Assembly (NCBI GenBank): GCA_028826165.1
Contig: JAPDFW010000147.1
Coordinates: 618,501 to 682,500, forward strand
DNA length: 64,000 nt
Reading direction: 5' to 3'
Source of the DNA: Anaeramoeba ignava
Lineage: Eukaryota > Metamonada > Anaeramoebidae
This document shows positions 30,416 through 44,221 of this stretch, piece by piece. The notes under the pieces are model-generated. The model saw only the letters and a program-made list of their open reading frames with translations, searched no databases and was not told the DNA's origin. Numbering within the stretch: position 1 is the first letter of the stretch; the number at the start of each line of letters is the position of its first letter. The position numbers were made by a program, and so were the translations under genes.

Positions 30416-33400
30416 ATGAATAATAAAAAAGAAGAAGATGTTGATTGGGGAGATGATAATTTTACAAATTCTATAGATTGGGAAAAGAAAATTAATGATG
30501 AATGGGATTTAGAACGTCAAAAACAACAAAAAAAAAATAATAATAACAATAATGATAATGAAATAAAACAAATTTTAGTTAAAAAGCCTTGGGATTTAAA
30601 AAAAGAAACAAATCAAAATCAATTAAATCAATCAAATCAATTAAATCAATTAAATCAAAATCAATCAAATCAATCAAATCAATTAAATCAATCAAATCAA
30701 TCAAATCAATTAAATCAATTAAATCAAAATCAATCAAATCAATTAAATCAATTAAATCAAAATCAATCAAATCAAAATCAATTAAATCAAAATCAATTAA
30801 ATCAATCAAATCAAAAAAACCAAAATCAATTAAATCAAAATCAATTAAATCAAAATCATGATAATGATGATAATGATGATAATCATGATAATCACGATAA
30901 TCATGAAAATGATGAAAATGATGAAAATAATGATGAAAGTGATGAAAGTGATGAAAATGATAATGAATTAAACGAAAATGATGAAAACAATAAAGATAAT
31001 TCGGATAATTTATACACTAATAAAGATAATTGGAATCAAAATGATAATATAAATGAAAGAAAACAAATTGATAATAAAAATAATTGGAATCAAACTGGAA
31101 ATGATTTAAAAGAGAAAAAAGATAATAAAGATGATTGGGATAATTTATACACTAATAAAGATAATTGGAATCAAAATGATAATATAAATGAAAGAAAACA
31201 AATTGATAATAAAAATAGTTGGAATCAAACTGGAAATGATTTAAAAGAAAAAAATGATAATAAAGATGATTGGGATAATTTATACACTAATAAAGATAAT
31301 TGGAATCAAAATGATAATATAAATGAAAGAAAACAAGATGATTTCAAAGAGAAAAAAAATAATGAAGATGATTGGCATAATTTCTATAATAAAGATAATA
31401 GAAATGAAAGAAATGAAAGAAATTATAGAAATGAAAGAAATAAAAGAAATGAAAGAAAACAAGATGATTTCAAAGAGAAAAAAAATAATGAAGATGATTG
31501 GCATAATTTCTATAATAAAGATAATAGAAATAAAAGAAATGAAAGAAATGAAAGAAATGATAGAAATGATAGAAATGATAGAAATTATAAAAATGATAGA
31601 AATTATAAAAATGATAGAAATGAACAAAACCAATCAAATTTAATTGAAAATCAACAACCAAAAGAACCTCATAAAAAAAGACAAACAAACTCTCAAAAAT
31701 TCCAACTTATCAAAAATTTCTATCAAGAACATCCAAATGTAACAAAAATGTCTGAAGAAGAAGTTTTGAAATTTCAAAAATCAAAAATGATTTCATTTTT
31801 CTCAAAAAAAGAAGAAGAAATATCAAAAATTAAACCAGTTACAGATTTTGAATATATTACTTGTTTTCCTGAAAAAATCAGAGAAACATTAAGAAGTAAA
31901 AATTTTAAAGAACCAACACCAATTCAAGCACAAGGATGGCCAATAATTTTATCAGGTCATGATTTTATTGGAATTGCAGAAACAGGAAGTGGTTAGTATT
32001 CTAAATATTTAAAATAATTTCAAAATAATTTATATTAAATATTTTAAAATAATTTCAAAATAATTTATATTAAATATTTCAAAATAATTTATATTAAATA
32101 ATTTAAAATAATTTCAAAATAATTTATATTAAATAATTCAAAATAATTTCAAAATAAATTCAAAATAATTTATATTAAATAATTCAAAATAATTTCAAAA
32201 TAAATTCAAAATAATTTATATTAAATATTTCAAAATAATTTCAAAATAAATTCAAAATAATTCTAAATATTTTATATTAAATATTTAAAATAATTTATAT
32301 TAAATATTTTATATTAAATATTTCAAAATATTTTCAAAATAATTTCAAAATAATTCCAAAATATTTTATATTAAATATTTCAAAATAATTTATATTAAAT
32401 AATTTATATTAAATATTTCAAAATAATTTATATTAAATAATTTATATTAAATATTTTCAAAATAAATTCAAAATAATTCCAAAATAATTCCAAAATATTT
32501 TATATTAAATAATTTATATTAAATATTTCAAAATAATTTATATTAAATATTTCAAAATAATTTATATTAAATATTTTATATTAAAATAATTTCAGGAAAA
32601 ACATTAACATTTGTACTTCCTGCATTGGTACATCTTCTTGCACAACCTTCATTAAGTCATGGAGATGGTCCAATTGTTGTAATTCTTGTTCCAACACATG
32701 AACTTGGATTACAAATAGCAGATGTATGTGAAAATTATGGAGGAGGATTAAACATTCACACAATTTGCATTTATGGAGGAATATCTCGCCAAGCACAAAT
32801 GAAGAAAGTCAAAGCAGGAGCAGAAATTGTAGTTTCAACACCAGGAAGACTTATTGATTTTCTTGAAAACGGAGTGATAAATCTTTCACGAACAACATAT
32901 TTTGTACTTGATGAAGCCAGATAAAATGCTTGAATTAGGATTTGAATCTCAAGTAAGACGCATTGTTCAGGATATCTCACAAGAAAGACAAACGCTTATG
33001 TTTAGCGCAACATGGCCAAAAGAGGTTCAAAGTCTTGCTACTGATGTTTTTACAAATTCTCCAATTAAATGTAATATAGGAAGTTTAAAATTATCTGCAA
33101 CTCAAAATGTAACTCAAATTGTGGAAGTAATTGAAGAGTCTCAGAAACTTAATCATTTACTTGATCTTCTTCCAAAAATTAAGTCTTTTGAGAAGATTAT
33201 TATTTTTACTGAAACAATCTCCAAAACTGATGATTTAACTGTTATTTTAAGAAAATCTGGTTATGCTTGTTTAGGTATTCATAGTGGAAAAGATCAACTT
33301 GAAAGAGAATGGATTATTTCTGAGTTTAGTAAAGGATCTCATCCAATTTTAGTAGCAACAGATGTTGCAGGTCGTGGATTGTATGGAACACATTTAAATT

Positions 33401-36220
33401 CCAAAACAAATTTAAAACAAATTTAAAACAAATTCAAAACAAATTTAAAACAAATTCAAAACAATTTAATTTCAAAATAATTTAAAACAAATTTAAATTC
33501 AAAACAAATTTAAAACAAATTTAAAACAATTTAAAACAAATTAAAAATAATTTCATTTCAAAATAATTTAATTTCAAAATAATTCCAAAATAATTTAATT
33601 TCAAAATGATTAAATTTCAAAATAATTTAAAAATAATTTAATTTCAAAACAATTTCAAAATAATTTCAAAATAATTTCAAAACAAATTAAAAATAATTTA
33701 ATTTCAAAATAATTTAATTTCAAAATAATTCCAAAATAATTTAATTTCAAATAATTTCAAAATAATTTAATTCCAAAATAATATAATTCCAAAATAATTT
33801 AATTCCAAAATGATTAAATTTCAAAATAATTTAATTCCAAAATAATTTAATTCCAAAATAATTTAATTTCAAAACAAATTAATTCCAAAATAATTTAATT
33901 TCAAAATAATTTAATTCCAAAATAATTTAATTCCAAAATAATTTAATTTCAAAATGATTTAATTTCAAAATAATTTAAATTTAAAAATAATTTAATTCCA
34001 AAATAATCCCAAAATAATTTAATTTCAAAATAATTTAATTCCAAAATAATTCCAAAATAATTCCAAAATAATTTAAATTTAATTTCAAAATGATTTAATT
34101 TCAAAATGATTTAAATTCCAAAATAATTTAATTTCAAAATAATTTAATTTCAAAATAATTTAATTTCAAAATAATTTAATTTCAAAATAATTTAAATTCA
34201 AAATAATTTAATTTCAAAATGATTTAATTTCAAAATAATTTAATTTCAAAATGATTTAATTCCAAAATAATTTAAATTTCAAAATAATTTAACTTCAAAA
34301 TAATTTAATTCCAAAATAATTTAAATTTAAAATAATTTAATTTAAAAATAATTTCAAAATGATTTAATTCCAAAATAATTTAATTTTAAAAATAATTTCA
34401 AAAAATAATTTAACAGAGATATAGAACAGGTTAATTACGTAATAAACTATGATTTCCCACTTTCTAAACAAACATACGTTCATCGAATTGGAAGAACAGC
34501 AAGAGCAGGCGCAAAAGGAATATCACATTCATTTTTTACACCTTCTTCTTTTCATCAAGCAAAAGGATTAATCAAGATTTTAAGAGAATCAAATCAACCT
34601 GTTCCTCAAAAATTAATTGATTTAGTTAATCTAGGAATAAAAAAACAAATTTCTTATAACAAAATTCATTACAGAGATCCTTCTGAAAAAATACAAGATT
34701 ATCGTTTATCTTTTTCTAAAGAACATCGACAAAGAAATGAATTTGCAATAAGACCTGATGAATATGAAGAGATACAAAAATATAATAAATATGTTGTTAA
34801 AGATGAATCAAATCAAAAACAAAATTATGAAAATGATAATTCAAATGAAAATTCAAATGAAAATTCAAATGAAAATTCAAATTTAAATGAAAATGAAAAT
34901 GAAAATGAAAATGAAAATGAAATATCACCTTATCAAGAATCAAGAGCAAAATATCATTTCCATAGATCACCTTTTAATCAAAATGAAAAACAAAAAGAAC
35001 TAAACATTCAAACAATTATCCCACTTTCTCAAGAAGAAGAATTTGAAAAATGGAAAAATCAAAGAGTTTTACCAAAAAAAGTTAATAATCCAATTTCTTA
35101 TAATATTTCAGATCAACAACAAATCCAAAATGTATATCAAGAAGAACCAAAAGATAATTTTAAACAAATGTTTTCTGAAATCAAAGAAGAACTTAAAAAA
35201 GCAATTTTAACAGAACTTCTTCAAGAAATACATAAAGACAAAGATATAAAATCATTAATTACTCAAGATTCAACATCAAAAACAAGAAATGAAGCAAAGG
35301 AAAATTTCACACCAAAACTTAATGAAAGTTTCAAACAAGAATATTCTGATCAAGAAATAAAGGAAAAATTTCATCCAAAACATCCATTTGAATCAAATGA
35401 AAATCCATATTTTCACCATTATCCTTATCCAAATCCTTATAATTATCATCATCCAAATCCTTATAATTATCCTTATCCAAACCCTTATAATTATCCTTAT
35501 CCAAATCCTTATAATTATCCTTATCCAAATCCTTATAATTATCATCAATTTCCTCATTTTGATCCATTTTCTAAAGATAATTATCCAATTCATCAACAAA
35601 CATCTTTTAAATCTTTTCCTAAAAATACATTTAATCATAATTCACCTCATTTTAAAGAAGATGAAATTGAATTTGATCAACTCCAGAAAAGTAAACAAAT
35701 TCAAAAACAAACCATTCAAGAAAGTTATCCTTATATTCCAAATCGATTTTTTCCACAAGATAAAAAAGAAGAATATTTCCAATTTCATGAAAAAGATCAT
35801 TTAGAAAGAACTGGAATTCCATATTTTAATCAAAAATCTAGAAAAGAAATCCCAAAACAAGAAGAAAATTCAATTCCTCATTATTATCCAAAACAAGAAA
35901 ACCAACAAAATCAACTTCAAAAAAGAAATTATTTAAAATCAACCAATCAAAAAGGAAATTTATCACAAAATTACATTCAAAACAAACAAAGAATAAATGA
36001 ATTTGAAAGAGAAGAATTTGGAAATCAATCTAATGATCAAAAAAGAAGGAAATTAAGAGAAGAAGAATTAAAACAAATTTTAAGACAAAGAAGAGAAGAT
36101 GCAGATTATGATGATGATTATTATAGGGATTATTCCTTTTTAAATCATCAAAATCAAAGAAATTTAGATACAAATTTTGAATTAGAAAAAGAATTAAAAA
36201 GAAAACAATTTTTTGATTAA
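30416..36220 (+). CDS. DDX5: DDX5/Dbp2-type DEAD-box RNA helicase with long low-complexity ends
   Basis: Exons 30416-31991, 32596-33380 and 34417-36220 give about 1,387 residues, over twice the family norm. The core is complete: Q motif EPTPIQAQGWP, AETGSGKT, PTHELGLQ, TPGRLIDFL, FSATWPKEVQSLA, ATDVAGRGLD and HRIGRTARAGAKG. GSLKLSATQNVTQIV and the IQAQGWP form point to DDX5/Dbp2, which act in transcription, splicing and R-loop removal. The 520-residue N terminus is Asn/Gln-, Asp/Asn- and Arg/Asn-rich; the C terminus has YPNPYNYPYPNPYNY repeats. Motif II is interrupted: GATGAAGCC is followed by an extra base before GATAAAATG (32910-32926), so the frame stops at 32922 unless one base is removed to give DEADKM. 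Both introns are repeat-filled. Confidence 0.85.
31996..32590 (+). repeat. ATATTAAATATTTCAAAATAATT repeat in helicase intron 1
   Basis: Irregular copies of TTTATATTAAATATTTCAAAA and TTTCAAAATAA lie between the GTTAGT donor after ETGSG and the TTTCAG acceptor before GKT. The intron splits Walker A. After the first few bases, the sense strand is free of AG and GT. Confidence 0.88.
33395..34410 (+). repeat. AATTTCAAAATAATTT repeat in helicase intron 2
   Basis: About 1 kb of 16-bp-class repeat (TTCAAAATAATTTAA with TTCC and TGATT variants) lies between ATDVAGRGL and DIEQVNYVIN. It is related to, but distinct from, the repeat in intron 1. No AG or GT occurs in the repeat units. Confidence 0.9.
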
Positions 36221-36253
36221 TTCAAAAATTTAATTCAAAATAAAAAAAAAAAA

Positions 36254-39200
36254 TTACAAATTTTTAAACAATTCTAAAAATTGATGAAAAATTTCAGATT
36301 CATTAATCCATTGTTGAATATTTAAATTAGGATTTTTAAAATTTAAAGAATCTAATCCATTCAAAATCATTTCATAAATTTCTTTTGAATTAATCTTAAT
36401 CATAATATTTGATTGAATAATAAATTTTCGAAAAATTTGATTAAATGAAAATGGAATTGGATAATCTAATACTAAAAAAGATTCAATATCAAATTCTTGT
36501 TTTTGAGAAGAATAAATAAAATCTTCTTCAGAATCATCACTTGAGGAAAAAGCTGAAACAATTAATTCTAAAATTGATTGTAATTTTGGGAAAATAATTT
36601 CTTCATAATTTTGAAATAAATATCCAAATGAAAGAGCAATTATTTTTTTTTGAAAAGAAAATGTACAAAAATCAGAAAATATAATCATTTGATCAATAAA
36701 ATTGAGAATAAAGTGTTGATATTCTTCATTTCCATCTTTGTTTTCGTTATTTCTTTTTGATTGATAAAAATCTTGCAATATTTTTGATGAAAAAGATGGA
36801 TTATGAACGATTATTCTTGAAAAAAGAAAGATATAATTCAATTTAAGGTTTAAAGCAACCTCATCAAAATCATCTTCACAAATAATCCCTTCAAGAATAG
36901 ATTGCAAGATGTTAGTATTTGCAAGTAATTCTGAGATTCTATGAGGGATCTTATCAAATAATTTTTGTAAAACTTGAATCAAAACAAAAGTTCCTTGATC
37001 TGTAATTTTCAAAATAATTTCATCAAAAACTGAGATGATTTGAGAAGAAAATAATTCAATGAAGTCTGTAGTTTCTAATATTATGTATGCCTCAATAATT
37101 TCAAGTGATTTGAAGAGATGATCATCCATAAATAATGATATAACTTCAAGTATTTTTGGAAAAATTGTTCTCAATAATGAAAAATATTCTGAAAGATTCA
37201 TATCGATATTGGATTGATAATCAACTTGGAAAACATTCTTATTCCTCAACAAATTACACCAAAGAGAAAGAAACTCTTCCAAAATGAGAGAAGAAGTTGC
37301 AAAATTAGAATTTGCAATTTTGTTAATAATGGGGATAATAAACGGATATGTTTGTTTTGAATCTTCACCAAATGAATGTATAAATGCAGATAAAAGACGC
37401 AAAAAGGAGTTTTGAAGAATTGATTGAGAAAAGGTATTGTTTCGATGATTGAATTTTGAATTTGGAGATTCGATATTCTGCCACAAATTAATAGATATTT
37501 CAAGAATTTTGAGAAGATGAGGTTTCAAAGTATTCCCGAAATGGAACAACAACAAAAACAAAGCAGAAAAAACAGAATTGATATTATCCTCGTCAGAAAG
37601 CAAGTCTATCATTCCGATTAGATTATCAATCCAAGATAAAACATGCGTTTCTTGTCCAAGAACATCAATACAAGGTGAAATTATTTTAAGTGTTTCAACA
37701 GCTTGAATTTTAACAATGATATTTTGACTTGAGATTGCATTTGTGATTAATTGAAATGCTTGAGACTGAATTTCTTGCGGAATTTTTCCAAAAAGAAATA
37801 TACCGAGGATCCAACAAACTCGACGAAGAAGAATTCCTGAAACATCTTCTTGAGTTTCAGGAAGAAGATGATTTAAGAACCATTCATTAAAGTTGATTCT
37901 TTCAAAAAGCGCAAAGGAACCCAATCCAATAAAACGATAAATTGCATCTTTGGTTAGCACATTTTCTTTAGTAAATTCGTTGTAATCTTGACCCAGAAGA
38001 GCAGTGTATAATTCAAGTGAAACTGAGGAAACCAACTCTGGAAATTCCTCATAGAGAGTTTCAATAAAACGTTCTGCTGCAGGAACAATATCATATCTCC
38101 AGCTATTGAATGTGGTTCTTTTGATGTAATTTTCTTGTTCTTTTTCTTGTTGCCATTGTTCTATATCTTCGTCTGTCATCACAAATATATTTTGAACAAG
38201 AGATTTTGCACATTAAAGATATGGTTTCTGGATTGATAATCTCCTTTACTTCAAGATGTGAAGACAAAATATTTAACCATTCCATAACAAATATCAATTC
38301 TTCAATGAAAAAAATTGATTTTTTTGATGATTCTGTATTTGAATATTGTGAAATAAATGAATAAATTTCTTCAAGTAAAATTTTCATAATTGGAAATATA
38401 TTGCTTTCAAAAAGCACTGGCAAATCTTTGTGTTGATAAAGAAATCTCATCATATAAATGCTTATATATTCATTCATTTCTAATTCTTCCTGGTTTTTTA
38501 TTTTTGAATTTTCTTCACTTCGTTTTTTATTGTTTTGGATTAAAAGTTCCCATTTGATCACAAATTGTGTAAAAAATTCTTGGAAGTTTAACTCTAGATT
38601 AAGTTTGTTTGATCCTTTGATTAAAATTGCCAATGATTTTGTTATTGATTTGATATTTTTTCGCATATTTTTGCAATTAAATTCATTTGGTTTTTGCGAT
38701 ATTTCTTTTTCTGAAATCAATTTTTCGTTGAAAGCAAAAACTTGATTTAATTGTGATTCAAAAATAGAATTTAACATTGGGAAGATTTGAGATATGGTTT
38801 GCTGAATAAATTGAGGATAAAGGTTGATTGAATCTTCATTTATCACTTCAAAAATCATAAAATATAATAATTTGATTTTATGTTTGTTTTTAAAATTTGA
38901 TAAATTTTCAATGGAAAAAATGTTTCCAATAATTTCTTCAAGCATTGGAAGCCTATTTGAATAAATAGTAATAAATAAATATTGCTTTAAAAGTTTTATA
39001 ATTTCATTTTATTTTACCAAGAATCTGGTTTTTCTTGTGAAAATATTTTAGAAATTGTGAGAGAATTTTGGATTAAAATCTGTTTTGTTTTGTTTTTTTG
39101 AATTTTTAAAATTAATTTTCTTTTAATAAATATAATTTATAATATTTTTCACAAACATTATTTTGGTTTTCGTTATTATCATCTTTTTCCAAAATATTAA

Positions 39201-39614
39201 GTAAATTATGGAGAATTTCTGATTTTTCTTGATTATCAATTTTCAATCTTTTTTTTTTTAAATTTTAAAATTTAATTTTTAATTTGAAAATTTTTTGTTA
39301 TTAAAATTTAATTTAAATTTACTTTTTATTATTTAAATAAATTGAAGAAAATAAATTCTTTAAAAATATTGAAGCAACAAGACGAATTTTAATTGGAATA
39401 TCAACGTTAGAAATGAAGTTCTTTTTTTATTTAGAAATAATTTATAATTTTATAATTGTTTAATTTATTAATTTTAAATTTAATTTACTGAAATTAATAA
39501 AGGAATTCCTTTTTCTTCACTTGAAATTAATAAAAATTGTTCTGATGATTTTCTTATTTCTTCTTTTTGATTTAAAATATTTAGAAAATGATAATGAAGT
39601 TGATCAAAATTCAT
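36254..39614 (-). CDS. IPO11: importin-11-like nuclear transport receptor
   Basis: Importin-11 is a beta-karyopherin carrying UBE2E-class E2 enzymes and ribosomal proteins. Exons are 39614-39489, 39420-39323, 39247-39157, 39079-39018 and 38952-36254, about 1,024 residues (human 975). The N terminus is an importin-beta-like HEAT start (IPIKIRLVASIFLKNL). The diagnostic block is MTDEDIEQWQQEKEQENYIK then TTFNSWRYDIVPAAERFIETL, followed by LLTKDAIYRFIGLG-like and NEWFLNHLLPE segments, RRVCWILGIF and GEDSKQTYPFIIPII, all collinear with IPO11. A one-base break lies at 38204-38207 (A4 on the coding strand); removing one A joins ETISLMCK to SLVQNIFVMTDED. The convergent neighbour stops 33 bp away. 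Confidence 0.85.
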
Positions 39615-39712
39615 TTTTTAATTAAAAAGAAAAAATGAAAAATGAAAAAAAAATTTTGAATAAAAAAATATTTTTTCCGGTTTTTAATTTTTCATTTTTT
39701 TTTAATTAAAAA
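39615..39712. promoter_or_regulatory. 98-bp divergent promoter between importin-11 and the CCZ1-like gene
   Basis: Near-mirror organisation: AATTAAAAAGAAAAAATGAAA on one side and TTTTTCATTTTTTTTTAATT on the other, around a central TTTTTTCCGGTTTTT. The CCGG is unusual in such AT-rich DNA. Confidence 0.5.
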
Positions 39713-41742
39713 ATGAATCCAAGAGAAACAAATAGTGAAATAAATCAAGAATTTGTAATTTTAAATTAAAATTTCCAAAAAAAGAAAAAAAAAATATTAA
39801 TTCTTTAAACAATTTTTTTTGGAAAGAATATTGAAACATTTACATTTGGGAATGAACGTCCATATCAAAAAGATTATTTTGATGAAACTGTTAAATTACT
39901 TATATTATTTAAAAAATATCACAAAAAACAAATTATTATTGATGAAAAGGAAGTTCGTTTTATTTTTTTAGCAATTGATAAAAAAACATTTCTTAGAATT
40001 AAAGTTTCTAAAGAAATTTCTCATTCAGTTCTTTATATTTATTCAAGTTTATTTATTGATTTTATCAATTGTTATCAATCTGACATGGATCTTTGTTATT
40101 ATGAAAGGAATGAATTAAGTAAAATTTATTCAGATATTGGAATAGAAAAAGATATGAAAAAAAATCAAGTTCATTTTCCTTCTTTTTTTGTTTCATTGGT
40201 TAGTAGAATTTTTTCAATGAATTTAATTAATTTTAAATGAATTTAATTGAATTTTAAATGAATTTAATTGAATTTTAAATGAATTGAATTGAATTTTAAA
40301 TGAATTTAATTGAATTTTTAAATGAATTGAATTGAATTGAATTGAATTGAATTGAATATTGAATTGAATTAAATTGAATTAAATTGAATATTGAATTGAA
40401 TATTGAATTGAATTGAATTGAATTAAATTGAATTGAATTGAATTGAATTGAATTGAATTAAATTGAATATTGAATTGAATTGAATTGAATTGAATATTTA
40501 ATTGAATTGAATTAAAATATTTGGATTAAATATTGAATTGAATTGAATTGAATTGAATTGAATTGAATTGAATTAAATTAAATTGAATTGAATTGAATTG
40601 AATTAAATTGAATTGAATTGAATATTGAATTTGAATTGAATTGAATTGAATTGAATTGAATTGAATTGAATTGAATATTGAATTTAATTGAATATTGAAT
40701 TTAATTGAATTGAATTGAATTGAATTGAATTGAATTAAATTGAATATTGAATTAAATTGAATTGAATTGAATATTGAATTGAATTGAATATTGAATTGAA
40801 TTGAATATTGAATTGAATTGAATTGAATTGAATTTAATTGAATTGAATTGAATTATTTTATTTGAATTATTTTATTCGAATTAGGAACAAAAATATAAAT
40901 TGCTTTATGTTATTCAAAGAATGGAAATTTTAAGAGATTCTTGTTTTTTTGCTCATTTTTGTATTTTTTATCAAGATTCTTTACTTTTTTCAAGTTTTTT
41001 TGATCCTCGTTTATCTTATTTAATGCTTTTACTCTCAAGATTAATTCAAAAAAGAAAAAAAAAAGAACCAAATAAAAGTTATTTTGAAATGGATTTTTAT
41101 TTCGGAAAGATTTCAAAAAGGAAAAAATATGATCATGAAATGGGAGTTGATGATCAAATATATTTTAAAAATGGGAATTTTGACTCTTTTGATCCAAATT
41201 CTCCAATAAAAACTTATTTCTTCAAAAGAGAAAAAAACAAAAAAGAAATAGGATTTTTATTCATTTCAAAAAATGTATTTTATTTATTAATATTAAATTT
41301 TGATCCAAAAAATTTTTTATATTATTTTTTACGATTTTTATTATAAAGAAAATTGATACTATTAGTGAAAAAATTCAAAAAGAATTTGCTTTATTTCCTA
41401 ATTTTGATTTTGTTGTTGAAGATGATTCTATTATTGAAACTCTTCTTGTTGATAAAAAAAATATTTCCGAATTGAAAAGAAATGTTTTTGATCCAAATTT
41501 TCCCGAATTTATAGATTATTCAAATCAAATTTTTAATCAAGAAGATGATTGGCTTTATTTAAAGTAAATTCAATTTAAATTAAATCAAGAATTTTCTTAT
41601 CTAATTTTATTTTTTAATTTTTAATTTTAGGAATTTAAAATTTTCCCAATTTTTAATTCAAAATGAAAATTTTAAACAATTTGAAAGATTAAAAATTCAA
41701 AATAATAATTTCAAAAATAATAAAAATAAAAATAAAAAATAA
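39713..41742 (+). CDS. CCZ1: longin-type protein, probable CCZ1 (Mon1-Ccz1 Rab7 GEF subunit)
   Basis: Exons 39713-39754, 39827-40198, 40885-41563 and 41631-41742 give about 401 residues. The pattern fits three longin-like domains. The first is EVRFIFLAIDKKTFLRIKVS with a following helix pair. FPSFFVSL leads into the second (AHFCIFYQDSLLFSSFFDPR), resembling the ILYNDQLIWSGL region of CCZ1. The third begins IGFLFISKNVFYLLILNF then KIDTISEKIQKEF. CCZ1 with Mon1 activates Rab7 on late endosomes. HPS4 and Mon1 have the same fold and are not excluded. A break at 41341-41348 puts the frame one base short between FLRFLL and KKIDTIS. Intron 2 is a GAATT repeat. Confidence 0.55.
40226..40860 (+). repeat. 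(GAATT)n repeat in CCZ1-like intron 2
   Basis: Pentamer GAATT with AATATT and AAATT interruptions lies between the GTTAGT donor (40199) and the AATTAG acceptor (40884). The unit contains G but forms neither AG nor GT. Confidence 0.9.
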
Positions 41743-41799
41743 TTTAAAAAAAATTTTTTTCATTTTTTTCGTTTTTCATTTTTTTTCTTTTTTTTTAAA

Positions 41800-44136
41800 A
41801 TGAAATTAGATGTTCGAATGTTTCGTTATTTATCAAAAGAATCATTTAGAGTTCTTGCAGCAGTTGAATTAGGAATGAGAAATCATGAACTTGTACCACT
41901 TCCTTTAATAGAATCACTTTCAAAACTTAAAAGAGGAGGATCAAGAAAATTAATTAAAAATCCATGTCTTAAACATAAATTAGTAACACATAGCTCAAAA
42001 GATTGTAAAAGAACATTTCAATTAGAACAATTATAATTATAATTATAATTATAATTATAATTATATTTATATATTTATATTTATATCTATATTTATATTT
42101 ATATTTATATTTATATTTATAATTATATTTATATTTATAATTATATTTATATTTATAATTATATTTATATTTATATTTATATTTATATTTATATTTATAT
42201 TTATATTTATAATTATAATTATATTTATATTTATATTTATATTTATATTTATATTTATATTTATATTTATATTTATATTTATATTTATATTTTATTTATT
42301 TTTATATTTTATAATTATATTTTATATTTTTGTATTTTATTTTATATTTATATTTATGCTTATATTTATCTTTATATTTATATTTATATTTATATTTATA
42401 TTTATTTATATTTATATTTATAATTATATTTATATTTATATTTATATTTATAATTTATATTTATATTTATAATTATATTTATATTTATATTTTATATTTT
42501 ATATTTATATTTATAATTATATTTATTTTTAAATTTATTTTTATATTTTATATTTATATTTATATTTATATTTATATTTATCTTTATATTTATATTTATA
42601 TTTATATTTATATTTATATTTATATTTATATTTATATTTATATTTATATTTATATTTATATTTATATTTATATTTATATTTATATTTATATTTATATTTA
42701 TATTTATATTTATATTTATATTTATATTTATATTTATATTTATATTTATATTTAGATGACGGATATAAACTCACTTATTTGGGTTATGACTTTCTTGCTT
42801 TAAATGCATTTGTTAATCGAAGAACTGTTGTTTCAGTTGGAAGAAAAATCGGAGTAGGGAAAGAATCAGATATTTATTTAGTTAGAGGACGTATGGATAT
42901 TCAAGAAGACAAAACCAAAGATAAGAAAAAACAAAGGGAAGAATATGAACAAAATGAATTACTTAATGAGGAAAACAAAGAGGAAGATGTTGTTCCACTT
43001 ATTTTGAAATTACATCGACTTGGAAGAATTAGTTTTCAAAAAGTTAAATTGAAACGTGATTATTTAAAAAACAGAAATTCATCTTCTTGGATTTATCTCT
43101 CACGTTTATCTGCACTGAAGGAATATAGTTATATGAAGCTTCTTTATGAAAGAGGATTTCCTGTTCCTCGACCTGTTGATGTTAATAGACATTCAATTGT
43201 TATGGAACTTGTTAATGGTTATCCTTTAAATCAAGTCAAGAATATTCAACATCCTCATATTGTTTTCCATAAAATGAAGGAATTAATGATTGAAATTTTT
43301 AATATTGGTTTGATTCATTGTGATTTTAATGAGTTTAATGTCATGATTGATGACAAAGAGGATATTACTTTGATTGATTTTCCTCAAATGGTTTCTATTC
43401 ATCATCCAAATGCTGAAGTTTTATTTGATAGAGATGTTAAAAATTTGTTGGATTTTTTTAATAGAAGGTTTAAATTTATTCCGGATGATGAAGATGTTAA
43501 AGGTTTTTGTTATAAGGATTTAATCAAGAATTATTCTGAAAATAATGTTGATTTATCAAATGAAATTAGACAAACTGGATTTACAGAAGAAATGGAAAAA
43601 GAATTAATGGAAAATATTGATTTAGATGAAAAATATGATGAAAATGAAATTGAAAATGAAAATGAAAATGAAAATCAAATTGAAAATGAAAATGAAATTG
43701 AAAATGAAAATGAAAATGAAAATGAAAATGAAAATGAAAATGAAAATGAAAATGAAAATGAAAATGAAAATGAAAATGAAAATGAAAATGAAAAATGAAA
43801 AATGAAAATGAAAATGAAAATGAAAATGAAAATGAAAATGAAAATGAAAATGAAAATGAAATTGAAAATGAAATTGAAAATGAAAATGAAAATGAAAATG
43901 AAAATGAAAATGAAAATGAAATTGAAAATGAAAATGAAAATGAAATTGAAAATGAAAATGAAAATGAAAATGAAAATGAAAATGATATAAAAGAAGAAGA
44001 ACTTAAAACTAAAAGAAAAATAATTCGAAAGAATTTAATGAAAAAATATGAAAAGAAAGCAAGACAAACTCAATTAAGAAAGAATAGAAGTAAAGCCTCT
44101 ATAAGAAAAAAAGGGAAAACAATAGAAAAATATTAA
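41800..44136 (+). CDS. RIOK2: RIO2 atypical kinase/ATPase for 40S maturation
   Basis: Rio2 is an ATPase that releases factors from pre-40S ribosomes in the cytoplasm. Exons 41800-42004 and 42756-44136 give about 527 residues (human 552). The N-terminal winged helix has [20 protein letters not shown] then GMRNHELVP. The kinase has [44 protein letters not shown], the catalytic [11 protein letters not shown] and metal-binding LIDFPQM, all hallmarks of RIO2. A 30-residue Lys/Glu insertion follows the P-loop. The tail is a long Asn-Glu repeat with two A5 runs (43791-43803) that shift the frame by two bases before the basic end [18 protein letters not shown]. The splice falls in the winged helix between HSSKD and [12 protein letters not shown]. 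Confidence 0.92.
42033..42754 (+). repeat. (TTTATA)n repeat filling the RIOK2 intron
   Basis: A nearly pure A/T hexamer TATATT/TATAAT extends to the TATATTTAG acceptor. It includes rare single C bases and no AG or GT within the unit. Confidence 0.92.
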
Positions 44137-44221
44137 ATAAAATCAAATAAAATAAAAAATTTATTATTTTCTTTTCAAAAAATTATTCAAAAAAAAATAT
44201 CAAATTTGAATTAAGTTTTAG

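Noticed and set aside
31280-31690. Antisense Ile/Phe/Ser frames opposite the DDX5 N-terminal repeats
   Set aside because: They are shadows of Arg-Asn/Asp-Asn codon repeats; no leader or conserved sequence.
39713-41742. Mon1 or HPS1 identity for the longin protein
   Set aside because: The order of the second longin domain and the FYQDSLLFSS segment fit CCZ1 better, though the family resemblance leaves doubt.
12370-43805. Euplotes-type programmed +1 frameshifting at AAA-TGA as the main explanation of frame breaks
   Set aside because: The AAA-TGA context arises automatically from an extra A in GAAAAT or CAAAAT repeats. The importin-11 break is not at a stop, and the CCZ1-like break goes the other way. 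Kept only as a test in the findings.
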